Source of the DNA: Cellulosimicrobium terreum
GTDB lineage: Bacteria; Actinomycetota; Actinomycetes; Actinomycetales; Cellulomonadaceae
Assembly: GCA_014803435.1 (NCBI GenBank)
Contig: JACYFD010000002.1
Location: 124,001-188,000, forward strand
DNA length: 64,000 nt
Direction: 5' to 3'
Made by a program: the position numbers and the translations under genes. Positions 32,828-44,625 of this stretch are shown in pieces (position 1 is the stretch's first letter; the number at the start of each line of letters is the position of its first letter). The notes beneath the pieces were generated by a model. The model was not told the DNA's origin and did not search any database. It saw only the letters and a list, made by a program, of their open reading frames with translations.

Positions 32828-34460
32828 CCGTCCTGACCACCGCTGTCGACCCGGGCTCGCAGACGGCCCGGGCGAACGACGCCGCGCAGCGGGCCCTCGT
32901 CGCGGACCTGCGTGAGCGCACGGCCGCGGCCGCGCTCGGCGGCCCGGCGTCGGCGCGCGACCGGCACGTGTCGCGCGGCAAGCTCCTGCCCCGCGACCGC
33001 GTCGACCGGCTGCTGGACGAGGGCAGCCCGTTCCTCGAGATCGCTCCGCTCGCAGGACACGGCGTGGACGACGGCGCGTGGCCGGCCGCCGGCGTCGTCG
33101 CCGGGATCGGCGTGGTGAGCGGCCGTCAGGTCATGGTCGTGTGCAACGACGCCACGGTGAAGGGCGGCACGTACCACCCGCTCACGGTGAAGAAGCACCT
33201 GCGTGCGCAGGAGATCGCCCTGGAGAACCGGCTCCCGTGCGTGTACCTCGTCGACTCGGGCGGCGCGTTCCTGCCTCGCCAGGCGGAGGTGTTCCCCGAC
33301 CGTGACCACTTCGGCCGGATCTTCTTCAACCAGGCGCGACTGTCCGCGGCGGGGATCGCGCAGGTCTCCGCGGTGCTCGGGTCGTGCACGGCGGGCGGCG
33401 CGTACGTGCCCGCGATGAGCGACGAGACCGTGATCGTGCGCGACCAGGGCACGATCTTCCTCGGCGGGCCGCCGCTCGTCCGGGCCGCGATCGGGGAGGT
33501 CGTGACGGCGGAGGAGCTCGGCGGCGGCGAGCTGCACGCGCGGCGCAGCGGCGTCGTCGACCATCTCGCCGAGGACGACGACGATGCCCTCGACACCGTG
33601 CGACACATCATCGCGACGCTCCCGCCCGACCCGGAGCCGGCATGGGACGTCGCGCCCGTCGAGCCGCCTGCCGTGGATGCCGACGCGCCCGAGGGGCCCG
33701 GAGCAGCTCTGTACACCGCAGTGCCGACCGATGTACAAGCCCCGTACGACCCCCGCGAGATCGTCGCGCGCATCGTCGACGGCAGCCGCTTCCACGAGTT
33801 CAAGCGCGAGTACGGCGACACCCTCGTCACCGGGTTCGCGCACGTCCACGGCCACCCGGTGGGGATCCTCGCCAACCGGGGCGTGCTGTTCGGGGCGTCC
33901 GCGCTGAAGGGCGCGCACTTCGTCCAGCTGTGCGACCAGCGCGGCATCCCGCTGCTGTTCCTGCAGAACATCTCGGGCTTCATGGTCGGCACCGACGCCG
34001 AGGCGGGTGGCATCGCGAAGGACGGCGCGAAGATGGTCACGGCCGTCGCGACGACGCGTGTCCCGAAGCTCACCGTGGTCGTCGGCGGCTCGTTCGGCGC
34101 GGGCAACTACGCGATGTGCGGGCGCGCGTACTCGCCGCGGTTCCTGTGGTCCTGGCCCGCGAGCCGCATCTCCGTCATGGGCGGTCCGCAGGCCGCGTCC
34201 GTCCTCGCCACGGTCAAGCGGGACCAGCTCGCATCGCGCGGCGAGACCTGGGACCCGGCCGAGGAAGCCTCCTTCTCGGCCGGCATCCGCGCGGACTACG
34301 ACGAGCACGGCAGCCCTTACTACGCCACCGCCCGCCTGTGGGACGACGGCGTCATCGACCCCGCCGACACGCGTCGCGTGCTCGGCCTCGCCCTCGGCGT
34401 CTGTGCGCGCACACCTCTCCCCCCGACCGACCAGAGCCCGCGCTTCGGGCTCTTCCGGAT

Positions 34461-34464
<4 letters not shown>
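32824..34464 (+). CDS. accD1: Methylcrotonyl-CoA carboxylase carboxyltransferase (beta) subunit
   Basis: This 546-residue protein is a biotin-dependent carboxyltransferase. The stretch [20 protein letters not shown] and the following [20 protein letters not shown] are hallmarks of methylcrotonyl-CoA carboxylase beta. N-terminal segments [16 protein letters not shown] and [15 protein letters not shown] agree. It moves CO2 from biotin to 3-methylcrotonyl-CoA in leucine breakdown. The GTG start overlaps the bkdC stop, and its stop overlaps the start of accA1. Confidence 0.95.
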
Positions 34465-36748
<2,284 letters not shown>

Positions 36749-36752
<4 letters not shown>

Positions 36753-37924
36753 TCGAGGTCGACACCCTGCTCACCGACGAGCAGGCCAAGCTGAGCCAGG
36801 TCGTCCGGGACTTCGCGGACGTCGTCGTCACGCCCGCCGCGTACCGGTACGACACCGAGCGCCGTCTGCCGATGGAGATCGTCGCGCAGATGGGCGAGCT
36901 CGGGCTGTTCGGGCTGCCGTTCCCGCGCGACGTCGGCGGGCAGGGCAAGGACTACGTGTCGCTGTGCCTCGCGGTCGAGGCGCTCGCCCGCGTCGACCAG
37001 TCCATCGCGGTGACGCTGGAGGCGGGGGTCGGGCTGGGGATCGTGCCGATCTACCGGCACGGGACGCGCGAGCAGCAGGAGCACTGGCTGCCGGACCTGC
37101 TGGCGGGCCGGGCGCTCGCGGCGTTCGGGCTGACCGAGGCGCAGGCAGGCTCCGACGCGGGAGGCACGCGAACCACCGCGCGGCTCGACGGCGACGCGTG
37201 GGTGCTCGACGGGTCCAAGCAGTTCATCACCAACTCCGGCACGCCCATCACGAGCGTCGTGACGGTCACGGCGGTCACGGGCGAGTCGCGCGCGCCGGGC
37301 GGCGAGGTGCGCAAGGAGCTGTCGAGCATCCTCGTGCCGGCGGGGACGCCAGGGCTCGAGGTCGGGCCGGCGTACGACAAGGTCGGGTGGCACACGTCGG
37401 ACACGCACCCGCTCACGCTCACGGGCGTGCGCGTCCCGGCGCAGAACCTGCTCGGCGAGCGCGGTCGCGGCTACGCGAACTTCCTGCGCGCGCTCGACGA
37501 GGGCCGCATCGCGTTCGCCGCGCTCGCGACGGGCGCGGCGCAGGGGTGCCTGGAGGAGGCGCTGCGGTACGCGAAGGAGCGCGTGGTGTTCGGCCGCGAG
37601 ATCGGCGCGAACCAGCACGTCGCGTTCACGATCGCGCGCATGCAGGCGCGCGTCCACACCGCGCGGCTCGCGTGGCTCGACGCCGCGCAGAAGCTGGTCC
37701 ACGGCAAGCCGTTCAAGGCGGAGGCGTCGGTCGCGAAGCTCGTCGGGGGCGAGGCGGCGATGGCGAACGCGCGCGACGCGTCGCAGATCTTCGGCGGGTA
37801 CGGCTTCCTCAACGAGAACCCGGTGGCCCGCCACTACCGTGACTCCAAGGTCCTCGAGGTCGGCGAGGGCACGACCGAGGTGCAGCTCATGGTGATCGCG
37901 AGGAGCCTGGGCCTGGACACGTAG
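36749..37924 (+). CDS. Acyl-CoA dehydrogenase (FadE19/isovaleryl-type)
   Basis: This 391-residue flavoprotein shows the family signatures [35 protein letters not shown] and [20 protein letters not shown], followed by [20 protein letters not shown] with the catalytic-base region. It oxidises short acyl-CoA esters at the alpha-beta bond. Between a methylcrotonyl-CoA carboxylase and a MaoC gene it likely acts on isovaleryl-CoA or another branched acyl-CoA. The ATG overlaps the accA1 stop. Confidence 0.9.
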
Positions 37925-37927
37925 CCC

Positions 37928-37989
37928 GCCGAGCACGACCTGAAGGTCGTCAACGGCCCGACAACGACCTTCAGATCGTGTTCGACGGC
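37928..37989 (+). repeat. 62-bp palindrome in the gap before maoC
   Basis: GCCGAGCACGACCTGAAGGT... (37928-37950) pairs with 37964-37989 with a short bulge. Sequence and size match the palindrome at 53737. It lies four bases after the acyl-CoA dehydrogenase stop, so it may also act as an intra-operon terminator or RNA-stability hairpin. Confidence 0.75.
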
Positions 37990-38036
37990 GCGTGAGGACG
38001 TGTTCGACGGGTCAGCGGAGCAGGAGGAGGCACAGC

Positions 38037-38519
38037 GTGCGCGAGGTGGTCCAGCGGGGCCTGTACTACGACGAGCTGGAGCCGGGCGTGGTGTACCGCC
38101 ACCGGCCCGGGCGGACGATCACCGAGGCCGACGACGTCCTGTTCTCCACGCTCACCATGAACCACCAGGCGCTCCACCTCGACGCGGCGTGGGCCGCGAC
38201 GCAGCCGTTCGGGCAGCGGCTGGTGAACTCGATGATGACGCTGTCGACCGTCGTGGGGCTGTCGGTCGGGCAGATCACGCAGGGCACGATCGTCGCGAAC
38301 CTCGGCTTCCGCGAGGTCGAGCTCCCGAAGCCCGTCTTCCACGGGGACACGCTCTACGCCGAGACGGAGGTCGTCGAGAAGCGGCTCTCCGCGTCGCGCC
38401 CCGGGCAGGGGGTCGTGACGCTCGAGCACCGCGGCCTCAACCAGGACGGCGTGCTCGTCGTGCGCGCGGTGCGCACCGCGCTCTTCTGGACGCGCGCGGC
38501 CCACGAGGCGGCGCAGTGA
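38037..38519 (+). CDS. MaoC-family (R)-specific enoyl-CoA hydratase
   Basis: This 160-residue hot-dog-fold protein has [20 protein letters not shown], the catalytic [20 protein letters not shown] segment (Asp and His of the MaoC site) and [18 protein letters not shown]. It is the counterpart of M. tuberculosis Rv2499c, which precedes the CitE-like lyase. Together they hydrate and cleave an enoyl-CoA in leucine or itaconate breakdown. The GTG at 38037 has AGGAGGAGG seven bases upstream; the longer frame from 37992 would overlap the region after the palindrome and is not preferred. Confidence 0.9.
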   Translation: MREVVQRGLYYDELEPGVVYRHRPGRTITEADDVLFSTLTMNHQALHLDAAWAATQPFGQRLVNSMMTLSTVVGLSVGQITQGTIVANLGFREVELPKPVFHGDTLYAETEVVEKRLSASRPGQGVVTLEHRGLNQDGVLVVRAVRTALFWTRAAHEAAQ

Positions 38520-39550
38520 CCGGCCAGGTGCCCGACAGCCCGGTGCCCGACAGCCCGGTGCCCGACAGCCAGGTTCCCGACAGCCCGGTGCCCGACGACG
38601 CGGGGCGGGGTCTCGCTGCCGAGCCCCGGTCTACGCCCTCATCGGGGCCGCGATCGGGTGCCGACCCGGGGTTCGGCGTCGGGCCGGCGCTGCTGTTCTG
38701 CCCGGGCGACCGGCCGGACCGGTTCGCCAAGGCCGCCGACCGCGCGGACGCGGTGATCCTGGACCTCGAGGACGCGGTCGCGCCCGGCGCGAAGGACGCC
38801 GCCCGGCGGGCCGTCGTCGCGGCGTCGGGCACGCTCGACCCGGACCGGACGATCGTGCGTGTCAACGCCGTCGGGACGCACGACCACGCGCTCGACGTCG
38901 CGGCGCTCGCGGACACGCGCCTGCGCACGGTGATGGTCGCGAAAGCCGGCACGGAACTGCTCGCGTCCCTGCCCGCGCTCGCGCTCGCCCTGCCCGGCGT
39001 GCGCGTCGTGGCGCTGTGCGAGACGGCCGCGGGCGTGCTCGCGGCGCCCGAGCTCGCGCGCCGCGGCGAGGTCGTCGCCCTGATGTGGGGCGCGGAGGAC
39101 CTCGTCGCGTCGCTCGGCGGCACGTCCAGCCGGCACGCGGACCGCACCTACCGCGACGTCGCGCGGCACGCCCGCGCGTCGGTGCTGCTCGCCGCAGGGG
39201 CGGCGGGCAAGGCCGCGATCGACGCGGTGCACGTCGACATCGCGGACCTCGACGGCCTGCGGGCCGAGGCCGACGACGCCGCGGCGAGCGGGTTCGCCGC
39301 GACGGGTTGCATCCACCCGAGCCATGTCCCGGTGATCCGTGCGGCGTTCGCGCCGACCCCGGCTCAGGTCGCCGCCGCCCGGGCCCTGCTCGACGCCGCG
39401 GCGGCGAACCCCGGTGGGCCGGACGCCGTCTTCACGTTCGACGGCCGGATGGTCGACGGCCCGGTGCTGCGCCACGCCGAGGCGCTCCTGCGACATGCGG
39501 GGAGCAGCCCCCACGAAACGGGCGGCGGGGCGGTCGCGTCGTCGTCGTAG
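38516..39550 (+). CDS. CitE-like HpcH/HpaI acyl-CoA lyase with repeat and palindrome in its N-terminus
   Basis: This 344-residue protein has the CitE TIM-barrel from about residue 57: [30 protein letters not shown] (metal site), [18 protein letters not shown] and [14 protein letters not shown]. It matches Rv2498c-type beta-hydroxyacyl-CoA lyases of leucine and itaconate catabolism. The first 55 residues are extra: five VPDSP-type repeats from a 15-bp tandem repeat, then 20 residues from a 60-bp palindromic element. The GTG overlaps the maoC stop. The TAG stop is also part of the next promoter. Confidence 0.9.
   Translation: MTGQVPDSPVPDSPVPDSQVPDSPVPDDAGRGLAAEPRSTPSSGPRSGADPGFGVGPALLFCPGDRPDRFAKAADRADAVILDLEDAVAPGAKDAARRAVVAASGTLDPDRTIVRVNAVGTHDHALDVAALADTRLRTVMVAKAGTELLASLPALALALPGVRVVALCETAAGVLAAPELARRGEVVALMWGAEDLVASLGGTSSRHADRTYRDVARHARASVLLAAGAAGKAAIDAVHVDIADLDGLRAEADDAAASGFAATGCIHPSHVPVIRAAFAPTPAQVAAARALLDAAAANPGGPDAVFTFDGRMVDGPVLRHAEALLRHAGSSPHETGGGAVASSS
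38527..38601 (+). repeat. Five tandem 15-bp repeats encoding VPDSP
   Basis: GGTGCCCGACAGCCC repeats at 38527, 38542, 38557, 38572 and (partial match) 38587. It encodes a disordered N-terminal extension of the CitE-like protein and is likely variable in copy number. Confidence 0.85.
38618..38677 (+). repeat. 60-bp palindromic element, copy 4 (in the citE-like gene)
   Basis: Starts GCCGAGCCCCGG and ends ACCCGGGGTTCGGC. It aligns without gaps to the three copies in bkdC and is in the same reading phase as copies 1 and 2, encoding [20 protein letters not shown] just before the catalytic domain. Confidence 0.85.
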
Positions 39551-39553
39551 CCT
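39548..39553 (+). promoter_or_regulatory. -10 box of a leaderless promoter (TAGCCT)
   Basis: TAGCCT begins with the stop codon of the CitE-like gene and ends six bases before the GTG at 39560. It suggests a separate transcript for the next gene. Confidence 0.5.
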
Positions 39554-39559
39554 GTGCCC

Positions 39560-41677
39560 GTGACCGACGCCAACGCGCAGAACCAGCCAGGCCAGCACTG
39601 GACCGAGGGATTCCCCCAGCTCGTGGAGCGCGCGGCGACGCTCCTCGGCATCGACGTCGCCACCGCCACGCGGTACAGCACGGTCGTCCCCGGGGGCTTC
39701 CACGTGTGGACGCCGGGCCGCGGTGGCGCGCAGGCGGTCGTCGCGTTCGACGGCACGGCCTACGTGCGGGAGTCGTGCTTCACGCAGAGCCAGATGGTCC
39801 AGGCGTTCGCCGCGGGGAACCGCAACGACGCGACGCTCGCGGAGCGTCCGGTCAACCACGCGGCGTCCGCCGTCGCCTCGATGGTCGGGTTCCTCAACGG
39901 TGGTGAGACACGGAGCGCGACGCCCGCGGGGCCGAGCGAGGCCGAGCTCGCCGAGCTCATGGGCGGCGCGTTCGAGCAGACGACGCCGGAGGAGATCGCC
40001 GAGCGCCTGCGCGGCCGCGGCAAGGGCGCCTTCGCGGTCGTCGGCGTCGACCGCGCGCACGGTCCGGGGCACTGGTACGTCGCGATGTTCGACGGCGAGC
40101 ACGTCCACGGGTTCGACTCGATCGCCAACGCTCGCACCGCGTGGCCGCCGCCGGCCGCGGACGCCGTGCGCTGGTGGGCCGACGGCACCCCGACGCGGGT
40201 GCCGGAGACGGTCACCGCCGAGACCCGCTCGCGCCAGGGCCGTCGGGTGTGGATCCGCACCACGCCCGACCTGCTGCCGTGGACGACGGGTCTCCTCGAC
40301 TGGTACTCGTCCACCGAGACCGTGAACGTGGCCGCCGGTCGTGGCACCTGGTACGGGCTGTGGTGGGCCTCGCTCGTGGCGGACGGCAACGACCTGCGGG
40401 TCGCGGCCACCGACCTCACGAAGGACGGCATCACGACGCTCACGTGGGACGTCAGCCCGATGCTCGACACCTACCGTCGTCAGCGCGAGCTGGAGAGCCG
40501 ACTGCGGACCGGCTGGCAGCCCACGCGGTTCACCGAGACCGTGCTGGTCTACAACGGGGTGTACGACGCCCCGGAGATGTACGTCGAGCGGACCTTCCCC
40601 ACGGGCGACGGGGCCTCGGGGTGGGTCGTCAAGTCCGTCGCCGAGCAGCCGCGCGGCGGGCTCCTCCCGGTCCCCGCGCACGAGCTGTACCGCAGGGCGC
40701 CGCACCTCGTGCGCTTCCTCTCGCTCCCGGAAGGCTTCCGGGTGCTCTGGTCGAACGGCGGGACGAGCACGATCCGGAACGCCGCGGGCGAGCTCGTCGA
40801 GGGCACTGCGGCCCAGCCCGTGACCCCGGCCCAGCCCGCGACCCCGGCCCGCGGGAGCTCGGCGTTCGAGGAGGCCGCCGCAGCGGTCCGCGACCCGGCG
40901 CCGGACGCGGCGCGGCTGCTCGCCGCGGGCGACGGCCTGCGGGACGCGTTCGTCCGCAACGAGCACATGATCGGTCTCCTGCCGCCCACCGCCGACCAGC
41001 TGATGCTCATGGCGTACCGGAAGGCGGACGACATCGGGTCGAGCACCGGGCGTCCCGACGTGTCGCGCGAGGCGGCGCTCGCGTGGACGCGCGAGCGCTA
41101 CCTCCGCGAGCTCTACCCGGCGGACGAGGTCGCCGCGCGGGTGGACCGCCTGGCCGAGGACGACCCCGACGGTTCCGCCCACGTGCTGCGCGGCTGGATG
41201 CGGTACGCGGGCTACGGCTACCCGAAGGACGCGGCGGCGTCCGTGCGCGACCACGAGGTGGCGGCGGAGCGCGGCGACGCCGACGCGCTGTTCGAGCTCT
41301 CGGTGCTCACAGCGACGGGGCAGGGCGTCGCCGCGGACCCGCAGCGGTCACGCCACCACCTCGAGCGCGCCGCCGCGGCGGGACACCCGCGAGCGCTCTA
41401 CAACCTCGCCGCCCAGCACGCGACGGGCGACGGGCGTCCGCACGACTCGCAGCGTGCGCTCGCGCTGTACGTGCAGGCGGGCGAGAAGGGTCATGGCCGG
41501 GCGTCGTTCACGGCGGGTGTCATGACGCTCATCGGGGACGGTGCGCAGCCTGACGCGGTCCGTGCGGGTGCGCTGCTGCGAGCCGCGCAGGACCAGGGGG
41601 TCGACGTCCGCGAGCTGGCCACGGGGCTCCCGGGCGTCCTCGCCGCGCAGGTGGTCGCGGTGGTCGACGGCGCGTAG
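39560..41677 (+). CDS. SEL1-repeat protein with degenerate papain-fold toxin-like (Tox-PL) domain
   Basis: This 705-residue protein has no signal peptide. Residues about 95-190 resemble Tox-PL glutamine-deamidase-like domains: RPVNHAASAVASMVGFLNGG, then GRGKGAFAVVGVDR and GPGHWYVAMFDGEHVHGFDS. The expected His (171) and Asp (186) are present, but the nucleophile position after Asn reads His100 instead of Cys. A middle region with Trp-rich strands follows. Residues about 560-690 hold SEL1-like helical repeats (DADALFELSVLTATGQGVAA, HPRALYNLAAQHATGDG). It may be a binding or immunity-type protein. Start set by the leaderless -10 box. Confidence 0.7.
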   Translation: MTDANAQNQPGQHWTEGFPQLVERAATLLGIDVATATRYSTVVPGGFHVWTPGRGGAQAVVAFDGTAYVRESCFTQSQMVQAFAAGNRNDATLAERPVNHAASAVASMVGFLNGGETRSATPAGPSEAELAELMGGAFEQTTPEEIAERLRGRGKGAFAVVGVDRAHGPGHWYVAMFDGEHVHGFDSIANARTAWPPPAADAVRWWADGTPTRVPETVTAETRSRQGRRVWIRTTPDLLPWTTGLLDWYSSTETVNVAAGRGTWYGLWWASLVADGNDLRVAATDLTKDGITTLTWDVSPMLDTYRRQRELESRLRTGWQPTRFTETVLVYNGVYDAPEMYVERTFPTGDGASGWVVKSVAEQPRGGLLPVPAHELYRRAPHLVRFLSLPEGFRVLWSNGGTSTIRNAAGELVEGTAAQPVTPAQPATPARGSSAFEEAAAAVRDPAPDAARLLAAGDGLRDAFVRNEHMIGLLPPTADQLMLMAYRKADDIGSSTGRPDVSREAALAWTRERYLRELYPADEVAARVDRLAEDDPDGSAHVLRGWMRYAGYGYPKDAAASVRDHEVAAERGDADALFELSVLTATGQGVAADPQRSRHHLERAAAAGHPRALYNLAAQHATGDGRPHDSQRALALYVQAGEKGHGRASFTAGVMTLIGDGAQPDAVRAGALLRAAQDQGVDVRELATGLPGVLAAQVVAVVDGA

Positions 41678-41685
41678 CCGCCGGT

Positions 41686-41717
41686 GGGAGGTCTCTGACG
41701 GGGGTCAGAGATCTCCC
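41686..41717. terminator. Bidirectional terminator between convergent genes
   Basis: GGGAGGTCTCTGAC (41686-41699) pairs with GTCAGAGATCTCCC (41704-41717) with one mismatch and a 4-base loop. It contains the stop codon of the minus-strand gene and lies nine bases past the plus-strand stop. Confidence 0.8.
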
Positions 41718-44506
41718 TTCCTCTGCAGGAACCTCATCGCGACCCAGCCGATCGGGATGCGCGCCCAGTACGTGGCGACGCGGAAGAGCACGGTGACCGA
41801 CGTGGCGAGCGCGGCGGGGATGCCCGCTGCCGAGAGGCCGAAGATCAGCGCGGCCTCGATCGCGCCGAGGCCACCGGGTGTCGGGACGGCCGCACCGGCG
41901 GCGTTGCCGACGAGGTAGATGACGGCCACGTCGACGAGCGAGAGCTCCTGGCCGAACGCGGCGAGCGCGGCGTCGAACGCGGCGACGTACCCGAGCGTCA
42001 TGATGACGTTGCCGGCCAGGCCGACCGCGAGCCGTCCCGGCTGGCCGAGCATCTCGGACAGTCGCGGCCACACCTGCTGGATCGTCGGGCGGATCTTGGC
42101 GAGCACCCAGTTGCGCACCGCGGGGATGAGCAGCGTCGCGAGGACCGCGACCGCGACCCCGCCGATCGCGAGCAGGACGGTTGTCGACGGCAGCTGCACG
42201 AGCCCGCCGCGGCCCGTGAAGATCGACAGGACGACGAGGATGAGGATCGTCACGACGAACTGCGACACCTGGACGAGCGCGACGGTGGCGACGGCGACGG
42301 GCGTCGGCACGCCCCGCTTGGTGAGCATGCGCAGGTTGAGCGCCGCCGGGCCGATCCCGGCCGGTGCGGCGAGCGCGACGAACGACCCGGCGGCCTGCGT
42401 CAGGGTCGCGCGGATCATGGGGATCTTCTTCGGCGAGAACGCGACGAACGTGAGCGCGGCGCCGACCCACGTGAGGATGCCGAGCGCGAACGACGCGACG
42501 GCCCACCACGGGTTGGCCTCCGCGACCGCGGTGGTGATCTGCTCGAAGTTGATCGTCGTCACCACGACGGTGACCGCGACGATGGTCAGCGTCAGCGTGA
42601 GGATCGTGCGCGCACCGAACCGCGTGATCCGTTGCGGCTCGACGTCCGCCTCCGGCAGCCGCTCGACGAGCGCGGCGCGCAGCTCCTTGAGCAGCTCCTT
42701 GTTCTGCCGCATCTCGTCGCGCGTGCTGCGCGGCAGCGCGACGGACTGCAGCAGGGGCCCGATCGCGGCGATGTCCTCGTCGGGCAGCACGCTGACCGCG
42801 GACTCGACGGTGCGCCGGGCGCCGACGCGCAGCGCGAGGAGGGCGACCATCTGCGTCAGGTCCATGCGTCGCGCCAGCTCGGACGACGCGATGTCGCCCT
42901 GCTCCCACCCCGTGAGCCAGACCTGGGGGGCGCCGGTCGTGGGCTCGTGCGAGACGAGCATGACGTCGGACGTGAGGGCACGGTGCGCGAGGCCGGCGGA
43001 GTGGGCGCGCCGCAGCTGGTGCCACGCCTCGTTGAGGACCGCGTCCGTCAGCTCGTCGGCCGGCAGGTCGCGCAGCGACACGGCGCCGTCCGCGTGCTCC
43101 TGGACCAGGACCATCGAGTCCGCGGACTCTGCGATCCCGAGCAGGCGCGGGGTCCGCACGCCCGCGGTGCGGGCCGCGTAGGCGAGGAGGGCGGTGCGCT
43201 CGGCGGCGGCCCGCAGCGAGATCGCGGTGCGCCCCTCGAGCCCCCGCAGGCGCAGGGACCGCCAGAACCGGGTGAGGAACCCGACGACCTGCCGGTCCCC
43301 GTCGAGCACGACGACGTCCCGGCGGCCCCCGTCCTCCCCGAGCATCGCGTAGACGCGGTTGTCGCCCGCTCGCGTGAGCGCGATCGCCGCGGAGTCCGAC
43401 GGCGCGCCCTGCGCCGCGGCCGGCGTCGTGGCGCCGCCCGACGGCGCGGCGTCCCTCACCCGGGCGGCTGCCCCCAGGTGCTGGCGCGTGAGGGCCGCGT
43501 CGGCCGTGAGGACGGTCCCGACGTCGTCGGCGCCCGGTGCGCGCAGCACGCCGACGCGCACCTCGGAGGTGATGTGACCCTCGGCGTCGACCTCGGTGAT
43601 GGGGTCGTCCGCGGCCTCGGCGAGCTCGTCGTCGTCGGTGACGTCCCGCACGCGCACGAGCGCGGTCGGCGTGAACCCGGCGCGCCGGACGCCGGCGACC
43701 AGCTCGGGTCCGTACGCCCGGTCGCTGCGGACGCCGGACACGTACCGGACGGTCATCCCGGCGATGCGGCCCAGGAGGAGCGTGATGAGGATCCCCGGCA
43801 GGGACACCTGGCCCGTGACGAGGACGACCCCGATCGCGACGAACAACAGGTTCCACGACCACGCGACGGACCGCCGTCGGGTCCGCGTGCCCGCCGCCGT
43901 GAGGAGGCCGCCGATCGCGGCGACGTAGCCGGGGACGGTGAGCCGCCACCCGCCGCCGTCGTAGACCGAGAGTCCCCGGACGAGCTCCGGGGACGCCCAC
44001 GCCTCGACCGCGAGGACGACGACCACGCCGAGCAGCAGGCCCACGGCAGCCGCCGCGATCGCCTCGACGACCTGGCGCCCGAGGCGCCGGACGCCGAGCT
44101 CGATGAGCACCGCCGTCGGGATGGCGAGCGTGACGAGGCCCTCGAGGACCGCGACGGGGACGAACAGGATGCGTGCGAGCAGCTGGTTGAAGCTCTGCAC
44201 GTCCTCCGCGACGCCGGCCGTCGTGCCGTGCGCGAAGACGGTCATGAGCATGACGACGGCGACGCCGATGGCGCACAGCACGAGGTTCACGAGGTCGCTG
44301 GGGTGGCGCACCCGCTGCTCAGCGGTGTCGACGATGCGGACGCTCCCGTCGTCGAGCCGTTCCCGCCTGCCGATCAGCGCCTCGAGCGCACCCGTCTGCG
44401 GTCGGGGATCGGGTGCTCCGTCCGGGCCGGCGAGCGTGCCGACCTCGACCACGGCGCCGACCGGACGCCGGTGGCCGTCGGTCGGCTCGGGTGCGAGATC
44501 GGGCAT
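41705..44506 (-). CDS. Flippase-like (LPG synthase TM / UPF0104) membrane protein with a pseudokinase core
   Basis: This 933-residue protein has N-terminal helices (about residues 70-255), a soluble centre and a C-terminal eight-helix domain of the lysylphosphatidylglycerol-synthase transmembrane family (SFVALAAPAGIGPAALNLRM, GNAAGAAVPTPGGLGAIEAAL). The centre (about 430-560) looks like a kinase: VLVQEHADGAVSLRDLP is hinge-like, and AHSAGLAHRALTSDVMLV aligns with the catalytic loop, but the Asp of HRD is Ala510 and no DFG is seen. The role is unknown, perhaps lipid or polymer export. ATG 44506 lies seven bases after a TAGACT box. Confidence 0.85.
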   Translation of the reverse strand: MPDLAPEPTDGHRRPVGAVVEVGTLAGPDGAPDPRPQTGALEALIGRRERLDDGSVRIVDTAEQRVRHPSDLVNLVLCAIGVAVVMLMTVFAHGTTAGVAEDVQSFNQLLARILFVPVAVLEGLVTLAIPTAVLIELGVRRLGRQVVEAIAAAAVGLLLGVVVVLAVEAWASPELVRGLSVYDGGGWRLTVPGYVAAIGGLLTAAGTRTRRRSVAWSWNLLFVAIGVVLVTGQVSLPGILITLLLGRIAGMTVRYVSGVRSDRAYGPELVAGVRRAGFTPTALVRVRDVTDDDELAEAADDPITEVDAEGHITSEVRVGVLRAPGADDVGTVLTADAALTRQHLGAAARVRDAAPSGGATTPAAAQGAPSDSAAIALTRAGDNRVYAMLGEDGGRRDVVVLDGDRQVVGFLTRFWRSLRLRGLEGRTAISLRAAAERTALLAYAARTAGVRTPRLLGIAESADSMVLVQEHADGAVSLRDLPADELTDAVLNEAWHQLRRAHSAGLAHRALTSDVMLVSHEPTTGAPQVWLTGWEQGDIASSELARRMDLTQMVALLALRVGARRTVESAVSVLPDEDIAAIGPLLQSVALPRSTRDEMRQNKELLKELRAALVERLPEADVEPQRITRFGARTILTLTLTIVAVTVVVTTINFEQITTAVAEANPWWAVASFALGILTWVGAALTFVAFSPKKIPMIRATLTQAAGSFVALAAPAGIGPAALNLRMLTKRGVPTPVAVATVALVQVSQFVVTILILVVLSIFTGRGGLVQLPSTTVLLAIGGVAVAVLATLLIPAVRNWVLAKIRPTIQQVWPRLSEMLGQPGRLAVGLAGNVIMTLGYVAAFDAALAAFGQELSLVDVAVIYLVGNAAGAAVPTPGGLGAIEAALIFGLSAAGIPAALATSVTVLFRVATYWARIPIGWVAMRFLQRKGDL

Positions 44507-44512
44507 ACCGGC

Positions 44513-44518
44513 GAGTCT
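44513..44518 (-). promoter_or_regulatory. -10 box (TAGACT) of the flippase-like gene
   Basis: On the minus strand TAGACT is followed by CGCCGGT and then the ATG at 44506, indicating leaderless transcription. Confidence 0.45.
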
Positions 44519-44613
44519 AGGTCGCCGATGCCGCACAGGCCGGGAATACAGGGCGTCGCCGCCGTGCCGTGCGCCACGTGCCCCGGACCCCGTCGGGACC
44601 GGTGTCCCGCCGC

Positions 44614-44619
44614 TAGGGT
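44614..44619 (+). promoter_or_regulatory. -10 box (TAGGGT) of the K+ channel gene
   Basis: TAGGGT ends six bases before the ATG at 44626, a leaderless arrangement. Confidence 0.55.
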
Positions 44620-44625
44620 GGCGGG

